Shown: in pieces, positions 1 through 9,102 of the stretch
Position numbering within the stretch: position 1 is the first letter of the stretch
Layout: each line of letters opens with the position of its first letter
NCBI GenBank assembly: GCA_016927755.1
Contig: JAFGLZ010000183.1
Location: 115,759 to 179,758, forward strand
From: Phycisphaerae bacterium
GTDB lineage: Bacteria > Planctomycetota > Phycisphaerae > UBA1845 > JAFGLZ01
Length of the DNA: 64,000 bases
Reading direction: 5' to 3'
Translations under genes and position numbers: made by a program
The notes under the pieces: model-generated
Databases searched by the model: none
Told to the model about the DNA's origin: nothing
What the model saw: the letters and a program-made list of their open reading frames with translations, nothing else

Positions 1-594
1 ATGACCAAGCACGAATACGCCACCGCCATCGCCGCCTCGCTCGCCTACCTCGCCCTCCAGCAGCAGGACTCCGTCGGCCTGGCCGCATTCGACCGCCAGA
101 TCACGCGATTCCTACACCCCAGCAACAACCCCGGACACTGGAAGACCCTGATCCACGAGATGCAAGCCGCCGTCGGCCCCGGCAAGACCGGCCTGCGATC
201 CGTCATGGACGACCTCGCCGAGCGACTCCCCCGCCGAACCCTCGTCGTCGTGCTCAGCGACCTCTTCGACGACCCCGACGAAATCGTGCGAGGCCTCAAG
301 CACCTCCGCTATCGCCGCCACGAGGTCATCGTCTTCCAGATCATGGACCACGCCGAGCTGGAGTTCCCCTTCCGCGCCGCCACCCTCTTCGAGGGACTGG
401 AAGGAACCGGCGAGCTCATGGTCGAACCCCGTGCCCTCCGCAAACGCTACCTCGACGAGCTCCGCCGATTCACCGACACCCTCCGCGCACAATGCCGCAA
501 CATGCACATGGACTACGAGGTCGTCGATACCTCCCACCCCCTCGACGACGTCCTCACCACCTACCTCGCAACTCGAAACGCCACCGTACACTAG
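1..594 (+). CDS. DUF58 domain protein, C-terminal part
   Basis: The first 197 codons look like the C-terminal half of a DUF58 protein. The segment reading EYATAIAASLAYLALQQQD followed by SVGLAAF matches the conserved part of that family, which resembles a von Willebrand A fold; a later LPRRTLVVVLSDLFDD strand-loop fits it too. DUF58 proteins usually have about 300 residues, so the gene very probably begins left of the window and the ATG at base 1 is internal. In other bacteria DUF58 genes sit beside MoxR ATPases and BatA/BatB-like proteins; none is visible here because the window starts inside the gene. The next gene follows after only 16 bases on the same strand, so the two may be cotranscribed. 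Exact biochemical role unknown. Confidence 0.85.
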   Translation: MTKHEYATAIAASLAYLALQQQDSVGLAAFDRQITRFLHPSNNPGHWKTLIHEMQAAVGPGKTGLRSVMDDLAERLPRRTLVVVLSDLFDDPDEIVRGLKHLRYRRHEVIVFQIMDHAELEFPFRAATLFEGLEGTGELMVEPRALRKRYLDELRRFTDTLRAQCRNMHMDYEVVDTSHPLDDVLTTYLATRNATVH

Positions 595-610
595 AAGGAG
601 CATCCGCACG

Positions 611-1720
611 ATGAAGCGAAGAGCCTTCGTCCAGTCGATCATCGCCGGCGCCGGGTGCCCCATCGCTTCAGCGGTGGGGGACGCGAATTCACGCCGAATC
701 CACGCCCCCAAACCCCAAGCCCATCCGCCCGACCGCCTCGTCCACGTCTACAAGGGCTCACCCCCCGACCACTGCGTCTGCGACCAGGCCCTCCGCATAC
801 TGCCGGACAAGACCTGGGCCATCTTCTTCATGACCGGCGGCGACCACGAACCCCGCAAGGAAAACTACATCGCCATGTGCCGCTCGAACGATCGCGGCAA
901 CACCTGGTCCAAGAAACAGCCCGTCCTCCGCTACAAGGACCGTGCCTGCCTGCTCAGCGAGGTCATCGTCCACAACGGCGAGATCCGCGTCATGACCGTC
1001 ACCCACGGCGGCTACTTCGAAGACTGGCGAAACGTCGTCCTGACCAGCAAGGACAGCGGCAAGACCTGGGCCGACCCCGTCCCCTTCGAGCCGCTCCCGC
1101 GCCGCACCTTCATCAGAAACCTCTACGTCAGCACCTGGGGTGAGTGGATCCTCCCCTACCAGACCTACGACACCGTCGCCGACCCCGCCGTCTCCCCGCT
1201 CAAGGACGGCTCCTTCAAGGCCGCGCGAAACGGCGTCCTCATCAGTAGCGACGAGGGAAAAACCTGGACCAAGTCCGCCGACGTCGGCCCCATCGACGGC
1301 TGGGCCGAAAACAACGTCGTCGAACTCTCCGACGGCTCGCTCGCAATGCTCATTCGAGCCGACGGAAAGGGCTACCTGCTCCGCAGCGACTCGAAAGATC
1401 GCGGCCGAACCTGGTCGCCCCCCAAACCCGCCGGCATCTGCAACCCCGGCAGCAAGTTCCGCCTCCACCGATTGACCACCGGACGCATCGTCCTCATCCA
1501 AAACGCCAACCCCAAGCCGGGCCTGCGCAACCCCCTGGCCCTCTGGGCATCCGACGACGACATGAAGACGTGGTTCTGCAAACGCGTCCTCGTCGACTTC
1601 CCCGGCCAGCTCCAATATCCCGACGGATTCGTGGATGAAAAGGAAGGATACGCCCACTTCGCATTCGACTACAACCGGCACGACCTCATCTACGTCGCCG
1701 CCGCCTTACCCCCAACCTGA
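611..1720 (+). CDS. Secreted sialidase-like (Asp-box) protein
   Basis: A 369-residue protein starting at an ATG preceded by AGAAGGAG. The N-terminus MKRRAFVQSIIAGAG resembles a Tat or Sec signal. Asp boxes (S-x-D-x-G-x-T-W) are visible near residues 92-99, 146-153, 212-219 and 261-268, with a weaker one (SDDDMKTW) towards the end, so the fold is very probably a six-bladed beta-propeller of the exo-alpha-sialidase superfamily. The usual FRIP arginine motif of true GH33 sialidases is not obvious, so the substrate is uncertain. Residues 14-30 are encoded by a dispersed repeat (family A) that lies inside the gene. It follows the DUF58 gene closely. Confidence 0.85.
   Translation: MKRRAFVQSIIAGAGCPIASAVGDANSRRIHAPKPQAHPPDRLVHVYKGSPPDHCVCDQALRILPDKTWAIFFMTGGDHEPRKENYIAMCRSNDRGNTWSKKQPVLRYKDRACLLSEVIVHNGEIRVMTVTHGGYFEDWRNVVLTSKDSGKTWADPVPFEPLPRRTFIRNLYVSTWGEWILPYQTYDTVADPAVSPLKDGSFKAARNGVLISSDEGKTWTKSADVGPIDGWAENNVVELSDGSLAMLIRADGKGYLLRSDSKDRGRTWSPPKPAGICNPGSKFRLHRLTTGRIVLIQNANPKPGLRNPLALWASDDDMKTWFCKRVLVDFPGQLQYPDGFVDEKEGYAHFAFDYNRHDLIYVAAALPPT
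653..710. repeat. Family A palindromic repeat, copy inside the sialidase-like gene
   Basis: The sequence from GGGTGCCCCATCGC through GGGGGACGCGAATTC matches the left arm of family A seen at 14126, 17686, 34284, 37988 and 46759. A degraded right arm (GAATCCACGCCCCCA) follows. It is wholly inside the coding sequence and supplies the residues around the predicted signal cleavage region. Confidence 0.75.
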
Positions 1721-1725
1721 TCCCC

Positions 1726-1861
1726 CCGGAAGGATGAGCCTCCCCGCAAGCCGAAACCCCCGGGTGCGCGAGCCTCCTGGCGAGCCGAGACCCCCGGAAG
1801 GACGAGCATCCCCGCGAGCCGAACCCCTGGGAGGGCGAGCGTCCCTGCGAGCCGAAACCCC
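1726..1861. repeat. Minisatellite, four 34-bp units
   Basis: Four imperfect direct repeats of 34 bp begin at 1726, 1760, 1794 and 1828. Each holds the core GAGC-T/A-TCC-C followed by GCGAGCCGA and ends in a run of C. The array lies just behind the stop codon of the sialidase-like gene and runs straight into a family D element. No coding function is supported. Confidence 0.7.
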
Positions 1862-1862
1862 T

Positions 1863-1995
1863 CAGGCCCGAAGGGCCGAAGGATCGTAGCCAGGGGTGAA
1901 GTCCGCCGCTTCGGCGGACCTATCCGCCGCCGCGGCGGACGGAACCCCTGGTCGCCAGTCACCCAAGCCAATCAGCCCCGGAGGGGCGACGGAAG
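1863..1995. repeat. Family D nested-hairpin repeat, copy 1
   Basis: Starts CAGGCCCGAAGGGCCGAAGG and contains an outer stem CCAGGGGT / ACCCCTGG enclosing the hairpin GTCCGCCG-CTT-CGGCGGAC and a second GC-rich hairpin. A second copy with the same order lies at 29101-29235. With the minisatellite it fills the space between the sialidase-like gene and the end of the next gene; nothing else is seen there. Confidence 0.75.
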
Positions 1996-2113
1996 GCGCA
2001 CTCGCGGTCGGCGTCACAGGAGATCGTCCGCAAATGTCCGGACCCCACAGCGCACCATACGTGGCATCGGCACGGAAAGGCACGAAACGAAATGCACTCC
2101 AGCCCGGCCCCCC

Positions 2114-4120
2114 TCACGCCGCCGGCTTCTTCTCCCCCTCCGCCGGCTGCGTCACCGGAACCATCCGGTCCTTCTTCTCCGGCATCCACGTGTCGGGCCG
2201 GCTCGGGTGAGCCTTGCGATACTCGGCCATCCCCGGCGGCTCCGGAAACGCCTTCTTGAAGTTGAGTGGCGGAACCGAACGCTTGCACATACTCTCCAGC
2301 GTCGGCGCGACCTCGTCCCACACGCCCTGCTTCATCTCGAGCTGGCCCGGCAAGCGTTCCCACAGGTACGACTTGCCGACCATGCCCACCAGCGGAACCC
2401 GCAGGAACACCGCAAGCTGGTCCCGCGCCATCCTCCGGAAGTCCGGAAGCTGCCGGCGCGGGTTCTCGTCGTTCTTCCGTTCGTTCATGTAGCTCTGCCA
2501 CAGACCCTTGGCGCTGTTGAAGCCCTTGACGAACTGATCGCCCTCGCCGGTAGCTAGATAGAGAAACGCCTGGAACAGCAACCCGTTGATACCGTCGCTG
2601 GCGCCCCGGAAGACGTCGATGTTCTCGCGCAGACCTCCCACGACGAATTCCTTCAGCGGCCGCATGTACATCGGCTTGATCTTCCCGTCCGGCTCCCGGA
2701 AGTTCTCTCGGAGGTACGCGTAGTACTTGGCCGCCCGCTCCTCTTCACCAGCATAAAACAACTGCCGAACCGCCTCATGCAAGAAGAACTGATGCCCCGA
2801 GCCCAAATACTGCCCGCCGCCCTCCGCCCGCCAGTGCGGCGTGGCGTTGTAACGCTTGCCCAGCGCGATGTACATCTCGTGCGTGATGTCGATGAACCGG
2901 AGGTCCGGCAACTGATTGAAGTACGACATGTTGACGTCAATCGGGTTCGGCTCGAAAACCAGCCACCCGCGACGCGACAGGTTCCGCAGCGCATACAACA
3001 GAACGCGCTCTGTGTTCAACCGATCCAGCTCGTCGTTGATCTCCCACCGCGGACTCCGCCGCGTCCCCAGAATCGTCCAGTAGATGCCGTGCGCCTCAAC
3101 GCACCGCCAGTCGAACGGACCGTACGTCTCCATCAGCTCGTACATCAGCTTCGGATCGAGCTGATACTGCCGCCGCAGCAAGAACGACTGGATGAACGCC
3201 ACCAATCGCTCCCGACGCTCCGCCGGCTCGATGCCGTCCAGAAATGAACGCATCGCCTGAACGTAAGGATTCACCTGCTCCCCAGGCCCCTCCGCCAAAT
3301 CCGCCATCGTCGGCCCGGTCGCCACCGCCGCCCAGTACAGATCCAGGAACTGATCCACCGCCGCCAGCGGCCCCACCGCCTCCGGCCGAGACTCGTTCAG
3401 CGTGATCCCGTCGTCCAGCGGCAATCCCAAACGCCGGACCTCCTTGACCAGCGCGTCGTTGCCCGCCTCCATGGCGATGAACTGCTCGACCGTCTCCGGC
3501 GCGTCGGCGATCACCTTGAACTGAGCCAGAACCCGCTCCCGCGTCGCGTCCGGCATCCTCGGCCCCAGCACCCGCTGCATCCGCATCGCCCAATACCGCT
3601 TGTAGCTGCGGTGCATGTCGTCCGTCCACTCGCCCATCTTGTTGAAGAAGATCCAGGCGATCTGGCGATAAAGCCAGTTGCTCCGCGGGTTGTAAACGAT
3701 CCCCCGATCGCGGATCAGACGCACGCCGTTGTACACCCACTTCCAACGCTGCTCCGGCGTGTGCGTCGCCACCGAGATGTTCCACGCCATGTTCCAAGAG
3801 TGGAACACCCACACCGGCGGAAAACGCGGCTGCAGCTTGCAGATCTCCTCGGCCAGACCCTTCGCCTCGAAGTACTTCCCCTCCTCCTTCAAACGCTCGA
3901 TCCGAACCCAAAGCATGTTCACCAGCAAACCGCGGAACGAGCCCAGCATCGCCGTCCGCCAGGCGATGTCCGGACTCAGGTTCTTACGGAGGTCCTCGTT
4001 GAAGATCAGCTCGAGATTCTGGCGATCGTTGTTGATCCCGCGCTGGTACGCGCTCGAGATCGTCACGAAGACGATCGCCCCGAGCACCGTGCCGATCTGT
4101 ATCCATCGCGAGGTCGTCAC
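2114..4120 (-). CDS. Membrane-anchored protein of unknown function, exporter-linked
   Basis: A 668-residue protein with one N-terminal membrane helix (about residues 8-25) and a large soluble part that would face outside. The region around residues 75-180 is helical, rich in Trp and aromatic residues, and looks TPR-like (for example LAEEICKLQPRFPPVWVFHS), but I do not recognise a named family. It starts at GTG, four bases after the stop of the ABC permease gene, and so is the third gene of the operon ATPase, permease, this protein. The link suggests an accessory subunit of that exporter, which is inference. The C-terminus is charged and ends in EKKPAA. Confidence 0.8.
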   Translation of the reverse strand: MTTSRWIQIGTVLGAIVFVTISSAYQRGINNDRQNLELIFNEDLRKNLSPDIAWRTAMLGSFRGLLVNMLWVRIERLKEEGKYFEAKGLAEEICKLQPRFPPVWVFHSWNMAWNISVATHTPEQRWKWVYNGVRLIRDRGIVYNPRSNWLYRQIAWIFFNKMGEWTDDMHRSYKRYWAMRMQRVLGPRMPDATRERVLAQFKVIADAPETVEQFIAMEAGNDALVKEVRRLGLPLDDGITLNESRPEAVGPLAAVDQFLDLYWAAVATGPTMADLAEGPGEQVNPYVQAMRSFLDGIEPAERRERLVAFIQSFLLRRQYQLDPKLMYELMETYGPFDWRCVEAHGIYWTILGTRRSPRWEINDELDRLNTERVLLYALRNLSRRGWLVFEPNPIDVNMSYFNQLPDLRFIDITHEMYIALGKRYNATPHWRAEGGGQYLGSGHQFFLHEAVRQLFYAGEEERAAKYYAYLRENFREPDGKIKPMYMRPLKEFVVGGLRENIDVFRGASDGINGLLFQAFLYLATGEGDQFVKGFNSAKGLWQSYMNERKNDENPRRQLPDFRRMARDQLAVFLRVPLVGMVGKSYLWERLPGQLEMKQGVWDEVAPTLESMCKRSVPPLNFKKAFPEPPGMAEYRKAHPSRPDTWMPEKKDRMVPVTQPAEGEKKPAA

Positions 4121-4124
4121 TGCG

Positions 4125-5567
4125 TCACACCGTTACCTGTGCCAGCTCCCGCTTCGTGAAAATGATGATCGCCAGCACCAAGAAGATCGCCGCCTGCACA
4201 AGCACCATCATGCCGAAGGCCTGCGCCACCGAAAGCCACTCGATCACGCGCCCGTCCGCCAGGAGATCCACCGGACTGTACCGGCCCAGCGACGGAACCA
4301 CGTTGATGATCAAATGAATGAACGGCTTGAAGATCCAACTGAAGTAGTCCAGCGGGTCCTGCTGCAGCTTCGGCGCCTCGCGAACCCAATACAGACTCTC
4401 CCACACGAAGTCGCTCAGCGCCGACGCGATCAACACCGCGCTGCAAAGCAGCGCCCCCACCGAGAAGCTCAGGAACGATCCCGCCAGAAGCCCCAGCGCC
4501 GCCAGCGGCATCAGCCAGATGAAGATCAGAAGCATCGACCGAAGGAAATTGCCCTCGAACGACCCGACCTCGTACAGAATCTCCAGCCCGTCCGGCTCCT
4601 CGAAAACCACCGTCGAACGAGACGGCCGCGAAGGCACCGCCTTGTTCAAATCCGATAGGTGCCGGTTCACGAACGTCACCTTCAGCGTGCCGTCCTTGCC
4701 GATCACGTCGCGCTTGAAAGGGAAGTAATGCCACTGATCGATCGAGTCGCTTCGCGGAATCGCCAGGGCGCTCTCGCTGATCGGGTCGCCCAGCAGCCAG
4801 ACGCATTCCACCTGCATCCGAGGCGGCAACGGGCTGGCCCGCATCTTGTACCGTAGGTGAATCCACTCGCAGTCCGAACCCGGCCTCAGGTTCTCGAACG
4901 TCCAGCTCCGGCTGCCCCCAGGCGGCACCGACCGCCACTGCTGCCGGGCCTCCCGGTAATAGTCCAGCTTGATCGATTGGATCTCGTCCGGCGACAGACT
5001 CTCCCGCGGAAGCTGACCCGACGCCTTCAGCGCGTCGTAACGCTGGTTCACCACCTCCGTGAAGTCCGGCACCGGCGGGATGATCCCCTGCCGAGCCGTC
5101 AGAACCTCGTACCGAAGCGACTGCTTGTCCAGCGTCTGAGGCAACGCCCCCCGCGTGCTCAAACCCAGCCCGTACATGTACATCGTGAAAAGGTAGATCG
5201 CCAGCCCGCACACGCCCAACAACAGGGCGTTCAGCAGACACAACCCCACCCACTTGCCGAGAATGAACTGCCACCGCGGAAGCGGCTTCGTCGCGATCGT
5301 ATAGATCTGCCGGCCCGAAACCTCGCTGCTCAGCGACTGACAGGCAACGAACACCGTCATGATGCTGAGCATCACCAAAACGAGAATGTTGCTGTACGTC
5401 AGGAAGGTCTGAACCCGGCCCTTCAGCGTCCCGTCACCCTCCCAGATGAACGGGCCCAGCGGAATGACGGCCACCATGATGATCAGCAAAACGAGCGCGA
5501 TCTTCATCCGGATGGCCTCGGCGATCATGTTTCGCGCGACGGCCCACGTCCTACGCACCGCGATCAT
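4125..5567 (-). CDS. ABC-2 type transporter permease
   Basis: A 480-residue membrane protein. One helix lies near residues 23-45, more between about 70 and 140, a long soluble loop spans about 150-335, and a cluster of helices follows (IWLMPLAALGLLAGSFLSF, then more), ending in a last helix near 455-475. This two-halves-plus-large-loop plan is typical of ABC-2 permeases of the NosY type. The 5' end overlaps the end of the ATPase gene by 17 bases, so the two are translationally coupled. Substrate unknown. A second permease of similar plan is encoded divergently at 11707. Confidence 0.85.
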   Translation of the reverse strand: MIAVRRTWAVARNMIAEAIRMKIALVLLIIMVAVIPLGPFIWEGDGTLKGRVQTFLTYSNILVLVMLSIMTVFVACQSLSSEVSGRQIYTIATKPLPRWQFILGKWVGLCLLNALLLGVCGLAIYLFTMYMYGLGLSTRGALPQTLDKQSLRYEVLTARQGIIPPVPDFTEVVNQRYDALKASGQLPRESLSPDEIQSIKLDYYREARQQWRSVPPGGSRSWTFENLRPGSDCEWIHLRYKMRASPLPPRMQVECVWLLGDPISESALAIPRSDSIDQWHYFPFKRDVIGKDGTLKVTFVNRHLSDLNKAVPSRPSRSTVVFEEPDGLEILYEVGSFEGNFLRSMLLIFIWLMPLAALGLLAGSFLSFSVGALLCSAVLIASALSDFVWESLYWVREAPKLQQDPLDYFSWIFKPFIHLIINVVPSLGRYSPVDLLADGRVIEWLSVAQAFGMMVLVQAAIFLVLAIIIFTKRELAQVTV

Positions 5568-6759
5568 CCTCCTGATCGGCGCCCTTCATCAGTCCGTCGA
5601 TCACGCCGCGGTCCGCTTCCGGCTCCACGGTCTCCGTCTCGACGGCTTCGGCCTGCTCCTCCTCCTCCTTCTTCTTCGATTCCGTCGCCTCAACCAACTC
5701 CTCGATCACTTGAGTCCGCTTGATCTCCTCCGGCGGCCTCTCCTCGACAATCGTCTCAGGCCCTGACGCCTCGGGCTTCGCACCGGCCGATACCAGGTCC
5801 TCGATGAGCGCCTCGCCCGTCCGCTCCGCCCCTTCGCCCCGCAAGAACGCCGCCACCCCCGTGCCCTCCGACACGCCGGACGTCGCCACCCGCGCCTGCT
5901 GCGCCTCGCGAACGATCCGAATGAAAAGCGTCTCCAGCTTCTCGCTCGGGGCGCGAACCTCCAGCAACTCTTTGCCCTCCTGCTGCCGAACGATGTCCCG
6001 AACCCGATCGATCGTCCCGGGCTTCAGCTTCTCCGCCGTGATCTGAGTCAGCTCCTCCCGGCTGAGCAGCTCCGTGATGTCGCCCAGCGCCCGGCGCTGT
6101 CCGCCGTAAAGAATCGACACCCGATCGCACACGTCCTCCACGTCGGCCAACAAGTGGCTGCACAACAACACCGTCTTGCCCCGACGACGAAGCTCCCCGG
6201 CGATCAACTCCTTGATCTGCCGCGTGCCCAACGGATCCAAACCCGTCGTCGGCTCGTCCAGAATCAGCAGATCCGGGTCGTTGATTAGCGCCTGGGCCAG
6301 CCCGATCCGACGCGCCATGCCCTTCGAGTATTCGCCGACCCGCCGCCTCGCTACCCCCGCCAGCCCCACCATGTCCAGCAGCATCTCGATGCGGCGAACC
6401 CGCTCCTTCCGAGGATACTGAAACAGTCGGGCGTAGTAGTCCAACGTCTCGCGGGCGTTCAGGAATGGATAAAGATAGGATTCCTCGGGCAGGTAGCCGA
6501 TCCGGTTCTTGACCGCGACCTCCGTCGGTAGCCGGCCGAATACCAGCGCCCGCCCCCGAGTCGGGTACAGCAGCCCCAGGATTATCTTGATCGTCGTCGT
6601 CTTGCCCGACCCGTTCGGCCCGAGCAGCCCGAAAACCTCGCCGGCCTCGACGTCCAAATCCAGGCTCGAAACGGCCGTGACCCGATCGCGACGCCAGAAG
6701 TCCTTGAAGACCTTCGTCAGCGCGATCACCTCGACAACCGGCGTCCCGTCCGTACTCAT
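5551..6759 (-). CDS. ABC transporter ATP-binding protein
   Basis: A 402-residue ATPase. Walker A GPNGSGKT is at residues 47-54, the signature region YSKGMARRIGLAQAL near 140-150 and Walker B LLILDEP shortly after. The ATP-binding unit ends near residue 230. Beyond it lies an unusual long tail, ending in a very acidic Lys/Glu stretch (SKKKEEEEQAEAVE), much longer than in ordinary drug or multidrug ATPases. The ATG at 6759 is chosen over a TTG nine bases upstream because AAAGG then lies at a better distance. It is the first gene of the exporter operon. Confidence 0.9.
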   Translation of the reverse strand: MSTDGTPVVEVIALTKVFKDFWRRDRVTAVSSLDLDVEAGEVFGLLGPNGSGKTTTIKIILGLLYPTRGRALVFGRLPTEVAVKNRIGYLPEESYLYPFLNARETLDYYARLFQYPRKERVRRIEMLLDMVGLAGVARRRVGEYSKGMARRIGLAQALINDPDLLILDEPTTGLDPLGTRQIKELIAGELRRRGKTVLLCSHLLADVEDVCDRVSILYGGQRRALGDITELLSREELTQITAEKLKPGTIDRVRDIVRQQEGKELLEVRAPSEKLETLFIRIVREAQQARVATSGVSEGTGVAAFLRGEGAERTGEALIEDLVSAGAKPEASGPETIVEERPPEEIKRTQVIEELVEATESKKKEEEEQAEAVETETVEPEADRGVIDGLMKGADQEDDRGA

Positions 6760-6829
6760 GTCTAACAACGCCTTTCAGACAAAAGCACCGGCCCGAGACG
6801 TCCTCGAACCGGCGCCATCGCGTCGACGC

Positions 6830-8068
6830 CTAGGAGGGTTGCTTGCCGACCGCCTTCAACGCCGCCTCCTTCTCCTGCTTCTGCCAGCGCGGCGGCTCGT
6901 TGATGTCGATAATGACCGGCTGGCCCTCCGGCAGGAAGACCTTCGCTTTCGCCTCTTCCAACACCTGCTGCCCCGTGTCCTCCCAGAGCCGCTTCAACAC
7001 GATCGTCGGATTCCGGTCGTACTGCTTCTTCAACTCTTGAAACCTGTTGGCCTCGGCCCGGATCGCCTGAATCAAATCCGTCTTGTAGCTCCGGGCCGCG
7101 TCGATCATCGCGCCGGCCCGCCCCTTCGTTTCGTCGCTCAGCAGCAGAGCGTCGATCTCCTTCTCGAGATCCTTCGCCTCCGCCATGCGCTTCTGCTGGC
7201 GAGCCGATTCGTACCGCGCAATCGCGCTTCCCAGCTTCGTGTGTGCCTGCCCCGCCACGTCATTCAGAATCCGCGCCGACTCCCGCGTCGCCTCCAAGAC
7301 CTTCTTGTCAGCCTCGCTGACCGCGTTGTTCACCTCTAGAAACGCCCGCCGAACCTGAAGCGGTGGCGTCGGCATCTTGATGTTCACCGCCAACACCGAC
7401 ATCCCCGAGCTCAACCTCGACAGGTGATCCTCCGTCCGCTGGGTCACCTCCGCCTGAATGGCCGTGATCCGGTCGCCCAAGAGGTCGTCCGCCTTGAAGT
7501 GGGCGATCGTCCTGACCACCGCGCTGTCCAGAACCGCCTTGACGAGCTCCTCCTCGTCCACCACGTTCTCGAGATACTGCCGGACGTCCGTCACCTGGTA
7601 CTCCACCGACCACAACGCGTGCAGCAGATTGTGATCCCCGCTGATCAGGCAACCGTCCTGCCCGGGAGTCAGCGCCCCCGCCCGCCCACCGAGTTCGTCC
7701 AGCGTCTTCAGCCTCGACCGCTCGTCACGCGCGAAGAAAAACGTCTCGATCTCGAACGACTTCACACGCGTGTCCACCATCACCCGACTCTCGATCGGGT
7801 AAGGCCAAGACCAGTGCTTGCCTGGATCCTGAGGCGCCCCCTTGATCGCTCCAAACCGCAAGACCAACGCCTTCTGCTGCGGCGGAACCGTGAAAAAGCC
7901 CGAATGCCGAGACCAGCCCAGAAACGCAAGCACCAGAAGCAGCATCACCGCCTTCAGAATCCAGAAACTCACCCGCAGCGCATCGGCCAGCGACTGATTG
8001 GCCGGATCCAACGCCTCGTCGGGCCGGTCTGGGCGAATCGATTCTGGCTCACGGGGTTGCTCTGTCAC
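6830..8068 (-). CDS. SPFH/band-7 protein (HflK/HflC-like), third of three
   Basis: A 412-residue protein with a cytoplasmic N-terminus, one membrane helix at about 34-51, then the band-7 domain beginning VPPQQKALVLRFGAIKG and a long charged coiled-coil region (about 270-370). Such proteins form ring-like membrane scaffolds; HflK and HflC sequester the protease FtsH in E. coli. It starts at GTG, whose GTGA overlaps the stop of the preceding band-7 gene, so translation is coupled. The protein may build a mixed assembly with its two neighbours. The exporter operon follows 70 bases downstream on the same strand. Confidence 0.85.
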   Translation of the reverse strand: MTEQPREPESIRPDRPDEALDPANQSLADALRVSFWILKAVMLLLVLAFLGWSRHSGFFTVPPQQKALVLRFGAIKGAPQDPGKHWSWPYPIESRVMVDTRVKSFEIETFFFARDERSRLKTLDELGGRAGALTPGQDGCLISGDHNLLHALWSVEYQVTDVRQYLENVVDEEELVKAVLDSAVVRTIAHFKADDLLGDRITAIQAEVTQRTEDHLSRLSSGMSVLAVNIKMPTPPLQVRRAFLEVNNAVSEADKKVLEATRESARILNDVAGQAHTKLGSAIARYESARQQKRMAEAKDLEKEIDALLLSDETKGRAGAMIDAARSYKTDLIQAIRAEANRFQELKKQYDRNPTIVLKRLWEDTGQQVLEEAKAKVFLPEGQPVIIDINEPPRWQKQEKEAALKAVGKQPS

Positions 8069-9090
8069 TTCTTCGGCTCCTGAATGATGACGTCGCGAGC
8101 GCCCTTCGACGCCTTCTTCGCCGCCTCCCCTGCCGCGGGCTTGGCCGGAAGCCGCTTCGGCTCGGTCGGCGTCGGCACCTTCGGAGCGGACCCGCCGATG
8201 ATCGCCCGGTCCTCCTTCAACATCTGGATCCCAGGGATCTTCTCGTCCAAGAAGAAAATCGTTCGCCTCTTCAAAGCCTCCTTGAGGAACTCCAGCTCCC
8301 GAAGGAAGTTCGCGAAGTCCTCGTCCTCGCTGAAGACTTCGTACTCCTTCGCTGCCGCCACCTCGCCCTCGGCCTCGATGTCCTTCGCCTTGCTCGCCGC
8401 GAACGAGAGAATCTGCTGCTTGAGCGACTCCGCCTGCGACCGGATCCGCCGCGCGATCGCCTCCCCCTCGCTTCGAGTCTTCTCCGCCATCGCCGTCCGT
8501 TGGGCGCGCATCTGGTCGAAGACCTTCTCCGTCGTCGTCTGAGGAAGGATGATCCGACGAATCCCAAGCGTCTCGATCGTGATCCCGTAAGCCTTGGCGC
8601 GCTCCGCCACGCCCCCCTGAATCTCCGTCTCGATCTTCGATAGCTTCAACTCGTTCGGATCCGTCGAGACGAAGTCCCCGAAACTATGCTGCCCAACCAC
8701 GGCCCCGATCTCGCTCCGAAGGTGCTTGCGCAGCCGGTCCTCCGCCTCCCGAACCGTCTCCACCTTCTGGAGAAACTCGACCCCGTCGGAGATCCGCCAC
8801 CCCGCGAACACCGTCAGAATCAATATCTGACGATCCGCCGTCTGAGCCTGCTCCTCGGGCGAATCCAGAATCTGAATCCGCTTGTCGTACTTCACGACCC
8901 CCTGGATAGGCCAGGGCCACTTGAACCGAAGACCAGGCGAGTTCGGATCCGTCTCGTTCGGGTCGCTAGGCTTGCCGAACGTCGTCTTGATCGCGATCTC
9001 CGTGAACCGCACCTGATACGTCACGGCGTACACCAGCAGGAGCAGCACCAACGCGACCCCCGCCACCATGGATGGAATGTTTCGTCTCAT
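8065..9090 (-). CDS. SPFH/band-7 protein (HflC-like), second of three
   Basis: A 341-residue protein with an N-terminal signal anchor (about residues 6-25), a band-7 domain (EIAIKTTFGKPSD onward) and a helical region with the Ala/Glu-rich stretch AEGEVAAAKEYEVF common to HflC. The C-terminal tail is Lys/Ala/Pro-rich. Length and layout are those of HflC (about 330 residues). A GGAG lies 8 bases before the ATG. It lies 12 bases behind the large band-7 gene and overlaps the next by four bases, so the three form one operon. Confidence 0.85.
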   Translation of the reverse strand: MRRNIPSMVAGVALVLLLLVYAVTYQVRFTEIAIKTTFGKPSDPNETDPNSPGLRFKWPWPIQGVVKYDKRIQILDSPEEQAQTADRQILILTVFAGWRISDGVEFLQKVETVREAEDRLRKHLRSEIGAVVGQHSFGDFVSTDPNELKLSKIETEIQGGVAERAKAYGITIETLGIRRIILPQTTTEKVFDQMRAQRTAMAEKTRSEGEAIARRIRSQAESLKQQILSFAASKAKDIEAEGEVAAAKEYEVFSEDEDFANFLRELEFLKEALKRRTIFFLDEKIPGIQMLKEDRAIIGGSAPKVPTPTEPKRLPAKPAAGEAAKKASKGARDVIIQEPKK

Positions 9091-9102
9091 CAGTCGCTCC
9101 GA

